This document shows positions 10,437-22,165 of a DNA stretch of 64,000 nucleotides, one piece after another. The number at the start of each line of letters is the position of its first letter. Position 1 is the stretch's first letter. The DNA comes from Excoecaria cochinchinensis. Its lineage: Eukaryota; Streptophyta; Magnoliopsida; Malpighiales; Euphorbiaceae. The stretch covers positions 947,501 through 1,011,500 of the forward strand of contig CANTUQ010000160.1 of the NCBI GenBank assembly GCA_947683425.1, in the 5' to 3' direction. The translations under genes and the position numbers were made by a program. The notes under the pieces were generated by a model. It searched no databases. It saw only the letters and a list, made by a program, of their open reading frames with translations, and was not told the origin of the DNA.

Positions 10437-12236
10437 TGTCACACCCCGTTTACCCCCTAGTAGTATGAGCCATGTATGTGTATAAATTTATAAGTATTTT
10501 GGCATGTGACAAGGGTATTATGGGGTATATTGCATGTTATAAGAGTTATTTTAATATGTGGGTGCACATATGTTAGTAGGGTGTGAATTAGTTGGGAGAT
10601 ACTTGTGTGTGCATGCATATACCATTGTGGGATGTGAGTAATGGTGTAGTGATTGTGTGTTTTACTCACACATTAGTAGGGTGTTTTAAGTTGGGTTTTG
10701 ATTGTGTGTAGTGAGCATACCATAGTAGAAGGAATCTATATGGGGTATCATTGTGTGTGTTGCTCATACATATGTGGGGTGCATTATTAGAGTGTTTTAT
10801 GGTGTGTGATTGACATATGATGGTTAGGTATGAGTGGTTAGTTTCCACCAATAGTGAGGTGACACGTGGCAAAGGTTAGGAAAAGAAAATGAATGAAGAG
10901 TTGAATCCTTCATCCCGTAACTCATTCTCTTCCTTTCCTTCATCATATTCTTCTTTCTATTCTTCTTCAATTTCTTCTCATCTAAAAATCTTAGATTAGA
11001 TTTGTGTAATTGTGGGTAGAAATCAATTGATCTTGCATTATTTTGGTAAGATTAACACTTAATTGCATCTTAATTTGTCAATTTCTTTTACTCTTTAATT
11101 GGGTTTTAATTTAGGATTTATATTTTGTGTATTCTTGGTGGATCTATGTTTAGTTAAATCTCCTCAAAATTCCAAGGACAAAGAAGTTGCAGGATCAAGT
11201 GGCATCAAGTGATTGAGTTTCAATTTTGAGGTTTGGGAATTGTTTGTGATTTGTTTGGGAATTGTTTGTGTATTTTATTCAATTTTTATCTGACCTCAGT
11301 GTGATGTTTTTATCATAAGTAAATTTATAGAGCTCCAATTGAGTTGATTCAAATTGCATCTGACAGATAAGATCCGTATCTAAAATTGTCTAAGAGAGTG
11401 CTGGAGCTAATTCTGGACTTAGGATCTTCAAAAATTCTAAAAACCGAGACCTCTCTGCTTATGTGGGTCTGATTGACCTTTGGTCACTCTTTTTAGCATA
11501 AGTTGCGTTTTACGACTCCAAATTACATGATTCCAGTTGTATTAGAACCAAAACATCCGTGTCTAAAATTTTTGAGAAGAAACCATAATTTAATTCAGAT
11601 TCAAACTATTTCAAAATCGCTCATTACAGTAGTGAAAATTATCAGGTGTGTGTTTGGAGCAGGGTAGAGATATTTGAGTATATCTCCCAGATTTCAGCTC
11701 CAAATGATCTGAAATTCTGGCACTAGAAAGATAACATTCTGAAGATTAATTTTTATGAAGACCATTTGGTCTAAAAATGTCGTTTTGTAGATCAAAAATG
11801 CATTGTAAGTTTAGACATACAATCTGTCTTGAACCAGTATAGCATAATTAGTTTACACGAACTATAAGAATAATTTGCTTTATGAATAAATACTCATGAC
11901 AAGAATTATATAATATGTTTATAATTTATGATTAAGGAATTAAACCTAATATGTTAGTTGAATAAATCTAATTTAATTAGGAAGCAAGAACTTGTGATTT
12001 GAATATTATATAAGCTATCTAAATGTTATTTAATGTCTTCTTATATGCTTTACATCTTATAATTGTATTTTTGCTATGCTAAATGTTTGTATGCCATATT
12101 ATGCCTTAACTTATTAACTAATTGTGTCATGCTTAAAAATAATTAATTTATGTATGTTAAATTCAATGGTTATTCATATTAAACAAATGTGTAACTCAAT
12201 GTGAATTGTATTATACATGACCTGCAAGAGTCAGTT

Positions 12237-12514
12237 TAGTGGATAGTTAGGCATGCCTAATAGAGTCTCTTAGCTGCAGCCTCAGTTCTGTCTGGACCCC
12301 GATCAGGTCCCCGTTTGCTTCCTCGCGAACCTTTTTAATATGTTTGGATCTTATTTAAGGTCCTCCCTTTAAATGTTTTGTAAATATTAAAGTAAAATGG
12401 TTTTCGATTCATACTCGTAAGGTATCGCTATGCGTCGATTCGTGCCCGTAAGGCATCGCTATGCGTCGATTCGTACCCGTAAGGTATTGCTATGCGTATA
12501 CTCGTTATCCACTA
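12237..12514 (+). other. Structured LTR hairpin module, solo LTR 1
   Basis: Arms TAGTGGATA (12237-12245) and TATCCACTA (12506-12514). Inside: palindrome TTAGGCATGCCTAA (12247-12260), GACC-CCGATCA-GGTC, an eroded CTCGC-loop unit and three CCGTAAGG hairpins carried by a 31-bp tandem repeat. The CTAAGCG hairpin is at 12760-12778. Confidence 0.6.
12405..12497 (+). repeat. 31-bp tandem repeat, three copies
   Basis: Units start with CGATTC at 12405, 12436 and 12467, each carrying a TACYCGTAAGGTA-type hairpin. Related LTRs carry two such hairpins, so this one has gained a copy. Confidence 0.8.
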
Positions 12515-13211
12515 TTATGAGTCAGCAGGGTCTTTATGTGATATGTGATTTGTTTTGTTCTAAGTTGACTATGCGAAGGTAATATTTGAATAAGATAAAA
12601 TGGATATGGATATAAACATGAGATGCAGAATGTATGGTTGTAAATTGGTGCCTAGATTGGTACATATTATGTTATGAATTATTGCATATGCCATTATGTA
12701 TGTGTTATACTTTGACGACCATTGTGAGTGGCCGTTCATATTATATGTGCATATCCCCACTAAGCGTATATCGCTTAGCACGGTGTTTTACCCGTGCAGG
12801 TACATAAGAAGTTTTGTTTTGAGTGAGTTGCCGCAGTCAAGCCAACACGGTAAGGTTTAGAGTTTGGAGTTTATTGTTTGATTGATAATTCTTTTTGGTG
12901 TATAGAACTCTCTTGTATTGATTTTGATATGGCTTCCGCTTATGTAATTATATTTTTGGGTATGTAATATTTTTGTATCAGATAGTTGAAAAAAAAAAAC
13001 TATTGTAATGGCTTTTGGGTTGTATTAATATATGATGAGTTATTTGTGTGTATGCTCCGAAAATTTTTAATTACCCTGTACTTCAGTATGTATGTGTATG
13101 TATGAATGTATAATTTGTATGGTATATGCATGGTAGCACCCCGACTCATACGGCATCTCACTCCTTATCGGATGGGATCGCCTGGGTATGGGTAGGGGGT
13201 GTTACATATAT

Positions 13212-14638
13212 GTTGTTACTTTATTAGTTAAATAACCAATCTTAATCATACTCATAAGTTTTCCCAATGATAACTACTTTTATAATCATTTAATAACCCT
13301 AATCATGCGTAATATGTTGAGGGGAAAGGTAGGGGATTGATCCATGCCAACCATGGGCTCAAAAATGAAAAATAAAAGGCTTTATATGTTTTGTTCTGTC
13401 GCGAGGTCGTGACTCTGTCTCTCCCGCGACAGTAGCTCACCTCTGGAACCCTTCGAGACTGGTTTTCACTCTAGACTTGCATCGCAAAAACCGACCTCTA
13501 TAACTCATTTTTAGGCAAAATGGTCTTCTTAACAATTGTTCCACTATGTCTTTTATTTGAAATGGGACAGGTTTCAGGTAAATTGGATTCCTAAATTAAG
13601 AGATATACATTAAACACTAAATACTATTCAAATGAACCCAGCTAGACAAAGACACGTCTGGTTTTTGCCATTTTTAAGCCTCTTAATGACAGAACTAAAT
13701 TATGATCTCTCTTAGAATTTTAAAGGTACATTAGTCTTGGTTTAAATGGCGCAACAAACACTCAAATTGGAGTTTGAAAACTCTAGACATGATCAAAACA
13801 ATATACAGAGGTCTTGTAAGACATAAACAGAATTCTCCTTAAACTAGGGTATATACACAAATTATAAGCTCAATAATCATTCAATCAGCAATTTCAACAC
13901 AAGTCAATTAAATATCTAAATTATATCATCTGTCAATATGCATAAACACAAAGATATTTTACTCATGCAATTTCATATACCATAAATACACAAATAATAT
14001 TAACATTTAACTCAAAAACAGGATCCAAAATGAGATGGACAAAACACTCCAAATAAACTCCCAAACCTGATGCCAAAACTCCTTCTACTTCAAAATCCAA
14101 TATTTTCATTCCCTTTGTCCTTCTTTGTCTCTTCAATCACTTGCATAAAATAACCAAATACAACCCATATCAACCCAGAAAAAGATGAAGATGAAGAACC
14201 CAAAGAAACTTTTAGCTACTTACCTCTTATAACCCTTCAAAACTTAAAACCCTAGAATGCAAGCTTGAGAACAAAAAATGGAGAAGGGAAAGAGCAAGGA
14301 AACCTGAGAGAGAGTAGGGAAGAGGAGCAAAATCTAATAGCTTCTAAGAGAAGCTAAAATTTCTGCCTTCTTTTCTCCCCAACATTCACACACTCACTTA
14401 TCCACATGGCACTCATGCATTAGACCCTCAATTCCAATAACTACACTTTTACTATCTGCTCCTTGCACAACTCTTTAAGTCCTTACAAATTACCAATTGG
14501 TCACTAAAAGAAAATTCTGTCATTTAATACTTTTAATCCTTTGCAATTAAGTCCTCCTTTCCTTGTAAAATTACTCAAGTGCCCTTAATAAATCCAATTA
14601 ACATGAAATTTCTACTAGGCCATATTTGGGATGTGACA
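13212..14638 (-). mobile_element. 5' LTR of LARD-like element, inner part
   Basis: Continuation of the LTR beyond the solo LTR. It follows 7390-8834 closely, with an eroded GTCGCGA cassette at 13395-13432, and ends GGGATGTGACA at 14638. No gene. Confidence 0.87.
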
Positions 14639-14765
14639 ATGTTAAATTGAATATGTTTAGTAATTTGAAGTGTGTGAGCATGATGGGTTAAAGTGGTTTT
14701 GAGTTGGGAGTATAGTTTGCATGTAAACAAGGGTGATTTTCTGCAAAAATTTGGGTTCTGGGCGG

Positions 14766-15032
14766 TTTACACGGCGGTAAGGTATGGTATGCTGCCGTGT
14801 AATCCTATTCTATCTTTGTGATTTTTGGCTTCCCTTTGTCTTACACGGCGGTAAGAGAGTTCCATACTGCCGTGTAACATGTTAAACGACGGTAAGGAGA
14901 GTGCATATCGCTGTGTAGCTTGCCTCTGTTCTCCTATTTGTTGATCCTTCTACACGGCGGTTAGGGCTTTCTCTATACCACCGTGTGGGGTATCTTACAC
15001 GGCGGTAAGGCATCCCCATACCGCCGTGTAAC
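14766..15032 (+). repeat. ACACGGCGGTA inverted-repeat cassette, copy 2
   Basis: Five hairpins matching those at 2377-2643. The first (ACACGGCGGTAAGG..CTGCCGTGTAA) and last (ACACGGCGGTAAGG..TACCGCCGTGTAA) are nearly perfect. Confidence 0.85.
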
Positions 15033-15341
15033 CCTCTCCTGTCTTTGAAATTCGGTTTTTAAATTGGTTTTTGATTTTGGCGGATTTGCATACTGCCTTA
15101 TAAGCCATATTTCTCCTCAAATTCATCTTAAAAATCCTTTGCATCGTTTATGGGTCAAGTTTTGTTTTTCATTATTAATAATAGTGCCCTGGAATTGCGT
15201 AATGCTTATGCTATGTTAGTGTTTGATTTTGATTCTGGCATGTTTGATGAGTGATTATTGCTTCGCTAGTGTTTGACTTAGTTTTCACGTATTTGTCCAA
15301 TGTTGGGTTTCGTGTGTGTAAGTTAGCCTGAAGTGTCATGT

Positions 15342-15537
15342 TAGTGGATAGATAAGCATGCTTATAAAGGGTTAGTGAGAGCAGCTGCAATGTTAGCCCC
15401 GTTATGGGTCAAGTGATTCCAGTTGACCTCCGTTATGGTCTTAATGTAAATGTTTTGAGACTCTGGTGTCCCTTGCTACCTTCGGGTATAAATATTTTGA
15501 GGTTTTGGTCTCCCGTGTAGTGTTCCCGTATCCACCA
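15342..15537 (+). other. Structured LTR hairpin module, gag-only element 3' LTR
   Basis: Arms TAGTGGATA (15342-15350) and TATCCACCA (15529-15537), with an AAGCATGCTT palindrome, GACC..GGTC and TACC-TTCG-GGTA. The CTAAGCG hairpin is at 15758-15775, here a perfect CTAAGCG-TTAT-CGCTTAG. Confidence 0.6.
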
Positions 15538-16125
15538 ACAGTGAAGTTCAGGCTATAGTTTGAATTGTTATGAATATTGTGTGATTCCAGTTAGTGTATT
15601 TTGCTTTGTGCGTATTGTTATTAAGTTCTGCTTTCTTTTAGTGATTATTGACTTATATATCTTTGTTTCTTCTACTTAATGAATTCAGTGTGATGCTTAT
15701 ATTATGTGTTATTGCATGATATTTTGTATAGTGTTCTGTTATCTTTGCTCCTCCCCACTAAGCGTTATCGCTTAGCACGAACTCTTTTCCTATGTAGATG
15801 GCAGGTTTGTTCGGTTCGTCGCGTATCTGCAGTTTTGCCATATAGGAGTAGAGTTATTTATTTTTGTCTCCTCCTGTAATTCTTTTTGTATATGTATTAT
15901 TTTGATTAGTGGCTTGTGTAATTTTTGTAAAGAATCATTATGTAATTCTAAATGACGTATATATATGATGTATTTAATATATTGTAATGCCGTGTTAAGA
16001 TCTTTAGTTTATGAGTATTACTGTTATTGTACGCTTTGGCTATGATATGTATGCGTGTCTCTAAGTGAGAGTGTGGTAGCGCACTGGTGTCCTTCCAACA
16101 GGGGCGTCGGGGGCGTTACACATAC

Positions 16126-16534
16126 GTATGCATATTTTGAGAGATATTATGCTTCCGAATTTTTACCGTGCACTATGCATGTTCATCGGGTCCCCTGCTG
16201 ACCTATGAATTAAGCCCACCTAGGAAGGAACCAATTGACCTCGTGTGCAGGAGTTAAAAGGTTGGAAGGGTTTACTTGCTCGCATGTGGTTGTAAATATT
16301 GAACGACTCACGGCCATGCATTGCATTTCATTCATGCTTCATCCTGACCCTCTAAGTTTTTACAGCCATTATTGAGTCATCCGGGTGGTTTAGGAGATCC
16401 GACGGACGACTTATTAGAAATTTATCACCAAAGTTAATGCCTGCATTGGGTTTAGATTGGGACGAAAGCTCAAAATTCTCTTCAGAACAATCTTTATGGT
16501 CCGTAATGGCAAATTTACCATAAAAAATCGGTGC
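16126..16534 (+). other. Leader of outer Tat/Ogre element, second part
   Basis: Resumes the leader interrupted at 1322. It matches 28135-28590 of the inner Ogre in blocks such as the 'ccgtgcac', 'cccacctagga' and 'gcatgtggttgt' stretches. Non-coding until about 16535. Confidence 0.8.
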
Positions 16535-16588
16535 TTTGATAGTACAGGACCTAGACAAGAGACTTGAGGATTTTGAGAGGAGGAAACT
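16535..16588 (+). pseudogene. gag fragment, outer Tat/Ogre (upstream part)
   Basis: An open stretch reading LIVQDLDKRLEDFERRK, a charged coiled-coil-like segment, is cut by the gypsy insertion after aaact (16584-16588). The frame continues without shift at 60917 once one TSD copy is discounted. Confidence 0.65.
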
Positions 16589-17198
16589 TGTAACACCCCT
16601 TACCCGTATGTATTAAACTACACTTGCCACTATAGCTTACTAAACAGGGTGAAGAGTGTTAACAATTAGAACAAACTTAGTAGTACTAATATGACTAAGC
16701 ATTTATCAAAATCAAGGTTATAAACTTTTCACTTTATATAAAAGTAAGTTCATATTAATTTACAATACAAATTTATTGATAGTTGCATACATATGAGCAT
16801 ACACTACTTAATACATATTTATTACAAAAGATTGTATTTATAAAGTAGTATCAAAACACCAAAACCTACATAAGGAAGCTTGGACTAGTGTGTTGGCCTT
16901 GAAGGTTGCGAGATATCCTTGGCATTATCTCCTACTTCAGTACCTGCACGGATGAAACACTCATGCTAAGCATAAAGCTTAGCGGGAATTATTAACATGA
17001 CATAGACGACCACTCACAGCAATTGCCGATGCATAAGCACACATATGATAAATAAACACATATGAATATTGCATAACTAATTCAAACATCATAATACACA
17101 ATACCAAATAAATAAATCACAAATTTTCAAGAGCTTGTGATCTTTATAGTTCATTTAATACATACAATAACAATTCAAAGGGCCTACAATGCCTAAGG

Positions 17199-17406
17199 TA
17201 ATGGATAATGGGAATACAAAATAGTAGGTACCCATAATTATAAATTTCTTTTAATTAATTATTTATATTTATGTGACAAAGGTGACCCAAATGAGGCAGA
17301 CAGAAGACCCAAACGGGGCCAAAATAATGACCCAAATGGGGCAAACAAAACAGAACAGTAGGCTGCAGCATTTAAAGTTCCTATAGGCATGGTTATCTAT
17401 CCACAA
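17199..17406 (-). other. Structured LTR hairpin module, gypsy 3' LTR
   Basis: Arms TAATGGATA (17199-17207) and TATCCACAA (17398-17406). Inside are three GACCC-AAAY-GGGGC-like hairpins (17284-17345) and an eroded ATAGGCATG palindrome. The CTAAGC hairpin is at 16966-16982. Confidence 0.55.
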
Positions 17407-17760
17407 CTTGGACACAAGCAGGCGACTAATTTACTTTTATAAAATTCACTTTAATCATAATTAAAATCAAATGGGTACCATTCATTTCAATTTCCATGTC
17501 ATGAAAAAATAAATTAAATTATTTTATCGGTGCTATATATTCCATCCAAATACTTATTTCCACACATGTATACATATATTATAATCAATATTATAATATA
17601 AAATGATATAATGGAACATGAATTTCATTTCATTATCCTATTTCAAGAATTCCACTTATCATTATAATATAAATATAAAGCACAATTGAAATACTTAGCA
17701 TGAAGAATTGTGCAATTGGGACAAACAAATTAAAAGAAAACAAAGGAGGGAGGAGAATAG

Positions 17761-17869
17761 CTGTCACGAGTTGTGCTCAATGTCATGACTCGTGACAGCA
17801 GCCTACTGTCATGACTCGTGATAAAGCCCAATCGTGCCAAGTCGTGACGATTGTCACGACTCGGGACAA
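17761..17869 (-). repeat. GTCACGA palindrome cassette, copy 1
   Basis: Repeated TGTCACGA / TCGTGACA units, for example TGTCATGACTCGTGACAG, separated by a few bases. It holds the same LTR slot as the ACACGGCGGTA and GTCGCGA cassettes of other LTRs, but with a different core. The partner is at 59594-59700. Confidence 0.75.
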
Positions 17870-19058
17870 GACCTGAACCATGGTAGATCCCACTCTCCAT
17901 TTTTGTTCAAAATAAGATATAAAATGGAATTTTCAGCCAAAGTATCTTCTAAAAAAATGTTTCTGAAGATGTTAGCTTTCTAATGGCTCTGATTTCAGGA
18001 CATTTAGAACACTATAACTCTAGATATGACATAAATAATCCATACTGCTCCCATTGAGGCGGCGGAATCCTATTGTCAAATTTGAGCTCAATTTTGAGCA
18101 ACATAAATTCAAAACTAGGTCATGTATATTTATATCAAATATGTAGATATATGTCTTATCTTTCAAACCCAACAACAACCATGTAATTTAGAGTTGTATA
18201 ACTTGCACCCAAAAGAATACCTAAAGGTCTGACTGAATTTGTGCAGAGTTTCCCCTTAAATTCAACCTTTCCAATTCAATCAATTTCCCAACAATCATTA
18301 GCACAATTTAACTCAATTTCACATGAAATATTCATATACATATCAAGATAACATTTTAATAATAATTAAAGGTATGTAAAACACACAAATTCCAAACCTT
18401 AATTCAGCTTCCTATCTCCTTCTCTTTCACTTCCTTTCTCCTTCTTCTTTCTGCTTTTTTTCTCCTTCAGGTGCCTCTTTTTCATGTTTACACAATAGAG
18501 TTGTTTTTAGTTTATATAAGCCACAGCTTATGCTCTTTAAGAAACTAGAAGAAAGAGATGATAAATAACACAAAATTCTTACATTATTTAGTGCAAGCTT
18601 AGACCTAAAATTGATTACTCTAAGCAAGTTGGTATAAATTTTGGTGATTTTAGGTTAATAGAACAGTGAGTTTGGGGGGAGGAGAATGGCTTTCTATCTG
18701 TGTTCCTCCCTTTAGCCGTCCTTCATGGCTTTTTAAGCCATGAAGACTCCTTTTCACATTTCTAGAAGTTGATAGGTGCTTTAATACGATTGGCTGCTTT
18801 TCATATTTCCATCTTAATCCTTAATCTTCTCCATAATCATACATTCACCTCTTACTTGTGTCATGTTTATACATTAGCATACTAAATAATCCATTCCATG
18901 CATGTAAGTGCATGTGAGTTAAATGACCATTTTGCCCTTAATCTTTTAATTAATACCGATTATGTCCCTAACATGCATACTATACCAAATAGATATTCTA
19001 GGCCACTCTTATACCCTAAATGTATCAAAACAACTAGGGTACAAGTTGTGGCTTTACA

Positions 19059-19095
19059 ATTCTCTCCCTCTTAAAAGAATTTTGTCCTCGAAATT
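19059..19095 (-). promoter_or_regulatory. Polypurine tract region, gypsy element
   Basis: Minus strand: gaatttcgaggacaaaattc then a ttttaagagggagagaat run directly before the 3' LTR. This is the typical Tekay/Del polypurine tract. Confidence 0.8.
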
Positions 19096-20436
19096 CATAC
19101 CTGTATGGAATAACTGGGGATACTATGCTTTCATTGTTGCTTCTGGTTCCCAAGTTGCTTCTTCAATTCCATGGTGTTGCCAAAGTACTTTTACCAAGGG
19201 GATTTTCTTATTCCAAACTTGTCTTATTTCCTAGGCTAAAATGGTTTTGGGTTCTTTGTCATATGAGTAATCCGGTTGCACTCATATATCCTGTATTGGA
19301 AGAATATGTGACTCATCGGATTGATACCTTCGAAGCATTGATACATGAAATACATCATGTAATTTAGCCAGTTCAGGTGGAAGAACCAATCGATAAGCTA
19401 CTAGACCGATTCTTTCTAGAATCTCATAGGGGCCAATGAACCATGGACTGAGTTTGCCTTTCTTTCCAAATCAAAGTACTTTTTGCCAAGGAGACACTTT
19501 TAGAAAAACTTTATCCCCGACTTCATATTCAATATCTTTTCTTTTCAAGTCAGCATATGACTTTTGCCGGTCACTAACAGCTTTTAACCGTTGTTTAATA
19601 ATCCGAACCTTTTCTTCCGTATCCTTTACAATGTCAGGCCCTATAATTTTATGTTCATCCAGGTCTGTCCAACAAATAGGAGTCCTGCATTTCCTACCAT
19701 ACAATGCTTCATAAGGTGCCCTACCGATACTTGACTGATGATTGTTATTATAGGCAAATTCCATTAGTGGAATGTATTTATCCCAACTACCAGGGAAGTC
19801 TAGCACACATCCACGTAACATGTCTTCTAAAATCTGAATCACCCGTTCTAATTGGCCATCAGTTTAGGGGTGGAATGCTGTACTGAAGTGAAGCTAAGTA
19901 CCTAAAGCCAATTGCAATTCTTTCCAAAACCTGGATGTAAACCTTGGATCTCGATCAGACACAATGGATAAAGGAATACCATGAAATCGAACAATCTCAC
20001 TCACGTACAATTCAGCTAGTCAGCCCATGGTACAATCAAGTAGTACTGGTAAGAAATGAGCTGACTTGGTAAGTCTATCAACAATCAACCAAATCGAGTT
20101 GTGCTTTCTTTGTATCAGTGGAAGTCCAGTTACAAAATCCATGGTGATGTTGTCCCACTTCCATTGAGGAATCGAAATAGGATTTAACAAACCCGAAGGG
20201 ACTTGGTGTTCAGCCTTCACCTGTTGACAAGTCAAGCACTTAGACACATAATCAGCCACATCCTTCTTTATGCCAGGCCACCAGTAGAATTGCTTCAAGT
20301 CTTGGTACATCTTATTACCTCCCGATTGCATGGTAAAATCAGTGCTATGAGCTTCATACAAAAGCTTCTTTTTCAATTCTTTATCATCCGGTACACACAA
20401 TCTACCTTTATAATATAGACTATCATCACCATTCAC
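19096..20436 (-). pseudogene. gypsy integrase and chromodomain-like tail
   Basis: Integrase inserts the cDNA; the chromodomain of chromoviruses is thought to steer it to chromatin. On the minus strand, the zinc-binding part lies near 20370-20210 (YWWPGIKKDVADYVSKCLTC). The catalytic core follows with its WDNITMDFVTGLP and VSDRDPRF aspartate blocks and FHP-TDGQLE near 19850. Stops occur near 20020, 19905 and 19865, each explained by a Gln codon turned to TAA or TAG or a similar transition, and another after KVSPWQ (19471). The C-terminal part keeps KGKLSPWFIGPYEILERIG and a chromodomain-like VKVLWQHHGIEEATWE (about 19165-19118). It is a clear pseudogene. Confidence 0.88.
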
Positions 20437-21185
20437 AGAATAGTCAATCTTATTTCCATTCTGAATGATCGTAGTATTTGTTGTAGCTTAGCATCATTTT
20501 TCTAAGCATCAACTATCAGTTGTCCCAATTTAGGCCTAGCTTTCAACTGTGCTATTAAAGCTCCATCAGGTGCAAATTTCCATCTACCATGCTGTAATGT
20601 CAGAGCTGATACTAACTTTCTACTTAAAGCATCGGTGACTAAATTAGCCTTGCCAGGATGATAATCGACTATGCAATTATAGTCTTTGAATAATTTTAAC
20701 CACCATCGCTGTCTCAAGCTAAGTTCCTTCTGTGTCAATAAGTATTTGAGACTTTTATGATCTGTATATATTTAGCATTTTTCACCATATAGATAATGTC
20801 GCCAGATTTTCAAGGCAAACGCTATTGTTGCTAACTCCAAATCATGCGTGGGGTAGTTCTATTCATGTGGTTTCAATTGCCTCGATGCATATGCTACTAC
20901 CTTGCCATCTTGCATAAGTACACAACCCAAACCATTCCTTGAAGCATCGCTGTACATGGTATATTCTTTACCTGGGGTAGGCTGAGTCAACACTGGAGCT
21001 TCAATAAGCATTTGCTTTAATTATTCAAAACTAGCTTGGCATTTGTCAGTCCATTCAAATCTTACTTCTTTCCAAAGAAACTTAGTGAAGGGAGAAGCTA
21101 TAACTGAAAATCCCTTTACAAATCGCCGATAATATCCGGCTAGTCCCAAGAAACTCCTTACTTCTAGTATATTTCGGGGCAGCTT
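20437..21185 (-). pseudogene. gypsy RNase H region
   Basis: Continues from the RT. FLGLAGYYRRFVKGFS marks the RT connection (about 21170-21120). MYSDASRNGLGCVLMQ marks RNase H, followed by LELATIAFALKIWRHYLYG, YTDHKSLKYL and YHPGKANLVTDALSRK (20660-20620). In-frame stops lie after AVVG (21186), in the FE-LKQ stretch, in HE-NYPTHD and in KC-IYTDH; most fit CAA-to-TAA or TGG-to-TAG changes. The active-site aspartates are still recognisable. Confidence 0.87.
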
Positions 21186-21803
21186 CTAACCAACAACAGC
21201 TTCAATTTTTACAGGATCAACTCTAATGCCTTCTGCTAATACAATATGGCCTAAGAATGAGACTTCTTTAAGGCAAAAATCACATTTACTTAACTTTGCA
21301 TCCAACTGTTTCTCCCGTAAAATTTGTAAGACTATCCTTAAATGTTGTTCATGTTCCCGTTCATTTTTAGAATACACCAGAATGTCATCAATAAATGCCA
21401 CCACAAATTGATCCAAGTAAGCTCGAAACACCCGATTAATTAAATCCATGAACGGTGCCGGTGCATTAGTCAATCCAAATGGCATCACTAAGAACTCGTA
21501 ATGTCCATATCGGGCTCTAAATGCAGTTTTTAGGACATCTTCATTTCTCACCCCGCACTGATAATATCCAGATCTCAAATCAATTTTTGAGAAAACACTT
21601 GCTCCTTTTAATTGATTAAAGAGATCTTCAATTCTTAGCGATGGATATTTATTCTTTACTGTCACCTTATTGATTTGTCGGTAGTCGATGCACATCCGTA
21701 GGGTACCATCCTTCTTTTTCACAGATAGAACTGGTGCACCCCAAGGAGAAACACTGGGTAAGATAAATCCTTTATCTAGGAGTTCCTGTAATTGAACTTT
21801 TAA
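21186..21803 (-). pseudogene. gypsy reverse transcriptase, main part
   Basis: An open stretch of about 206 residues on the minus strand. RT motifs in order are ELLDKGFILPSVSPWGAPV, CIDYRQINKVTVKNKYP, the first catalytic Asp block DLRSGYYQ, VMPFGLTNAPAPF and the catalytic box FIDDILVYSK. The fingers and palm are intact in frame. The N-terminal edge at 21803 is where the CACTA transposon entered. The preceding residues (MAPIELKEL) lie at 56356-56390 and rejoin in frame once the 3-bp duplication is discounted. Confidence 0.93.
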
Positions 21804-22165
21804 CACTACAAAAAATTATCAAATAGCAACAGAAATTAGCAACCGAATTTATTGAATTTCTATTGCTAATCAAAATTAACAACCGAAAAAAGCAACAAAA
21901 AATTCGTTTGCAATTTTGACTGTTGGTACTTTTTAGCAACGGAATTTGTCTTTCCATTGCTATTTATAGCAACCGAATAAAAATTCTATTGCTAAAAATA
22001 GCAATGGAATTTCTCTTTCCGTTGCTATTTATAGCAACCAATTTCGTGTTTCGTTGGAAAATTTTAGCAAAAAAAAAAATATCCGTTGCTAAAAATAGCA
22101 AGGAAATTTCTGTTTCGTTGCTATTTTTAACAATAGAAATTGCAAAATTATACTAGCTTGGCATA
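21804..22165. repeat. CACTA left terminus and subterminal repeats
   Basis: Terminal inverted repeat followed by about a dozen short units pairing TAGCAACSGAA with TTCCGTTGCTA in both orientations. In CACTA elements such arrays bind the transposase. Confidence 0.82.

Larger units (their letters stand above)
10437..13206 (+). mobile_element. Solo LTR (2.77 kb)
   Basis: Starts TGTCACACCCCG and ends GGGTGTTACA, with perfect TSD TATAT (10432-10436 and 13207-13211). The uninterrupted sequence is present in the sister LTR near 7385. No internal region or second LTR is present, so this is the product of LTR-LTR recombination. The ends match the LTR at 61486, but the middle (about 11290-11850) is different sequence. 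It has a CCAATAG..GACACGTGGC promoter-like block (10848-10870), a donor-like GTAAGA near 11046, the hairpin module and an acceptor-like acccgtgcag|gt near 12800. Confidence 0.9.
6090..14638 (-). mobile_element. LARD-like non-autonomous LTR retrotransposon
   Basis: Flanked by a perfect TSD ATGTT (6085-6089, 14639-14643). On the minus strand the 5' LTR is 14638-9139 (interrupted), the internal region is only about 304 bp (9138-8835) and the 3' LTR is 8834-6090. With the solo LTR removed the two LTRs are about 2.73 and 2.75 kb. The internal region holds a primer site, the first part of a gag leader and frame, and the polypurine tract, and nothing else. This fits a large retrotransposon derivative that relies on other elements' proteins. 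Confidence 0.88.
1323..16120 (+). mobile_element. Gag-only LTR retrotransposon (Tekay-like, non-autonomous)
   Basis: The element starts TGTAACGACC and ends GGGCGTTACA, with flanking 5-bp sequences tatac (1318-1322) and catac (16121-16125), a TSD with one change. The 5' LTR is 1323-3741. The internal part (3742-5160) holds a primer site, a gag with several stops and a polypurine tract, and no pol. The 3' LTR is 5161-6089 plus 14644-16120, split by the element at 6090-14638. With the insertion removed the 3' LTR is about 2.41 kb against 2.42 kb for the 5' LTR. Lack of pol means it would have depended on a relative for replication. Confidence 0.87.
14644..16120 (+). mobile_element. 3' LTR of gag-only element, second part
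   Basis: Resumes the LTR interrupted at 6089 and follows 2250-3741. The hairpin cassette is here (14766-15032) and better preserved than in the 5' LTR. It ends GGGGGCGTTACA at 16120, followed by TSD catac. Confidence 0.88.
16589..19058 (-). mobile_element. 3' LTR of gypsy element
   Basis: 2.47 kb. On the minus strand it has a GTCACGA palindrome cassette (17761-17869), the hairpin module (17406-17199), a CTAAGC hairpin (16966-16982) and an acceptor-like atccgtgcag|gt next to it. No gene; the small reading frames at its edges are chance. Confidence 0.88.
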
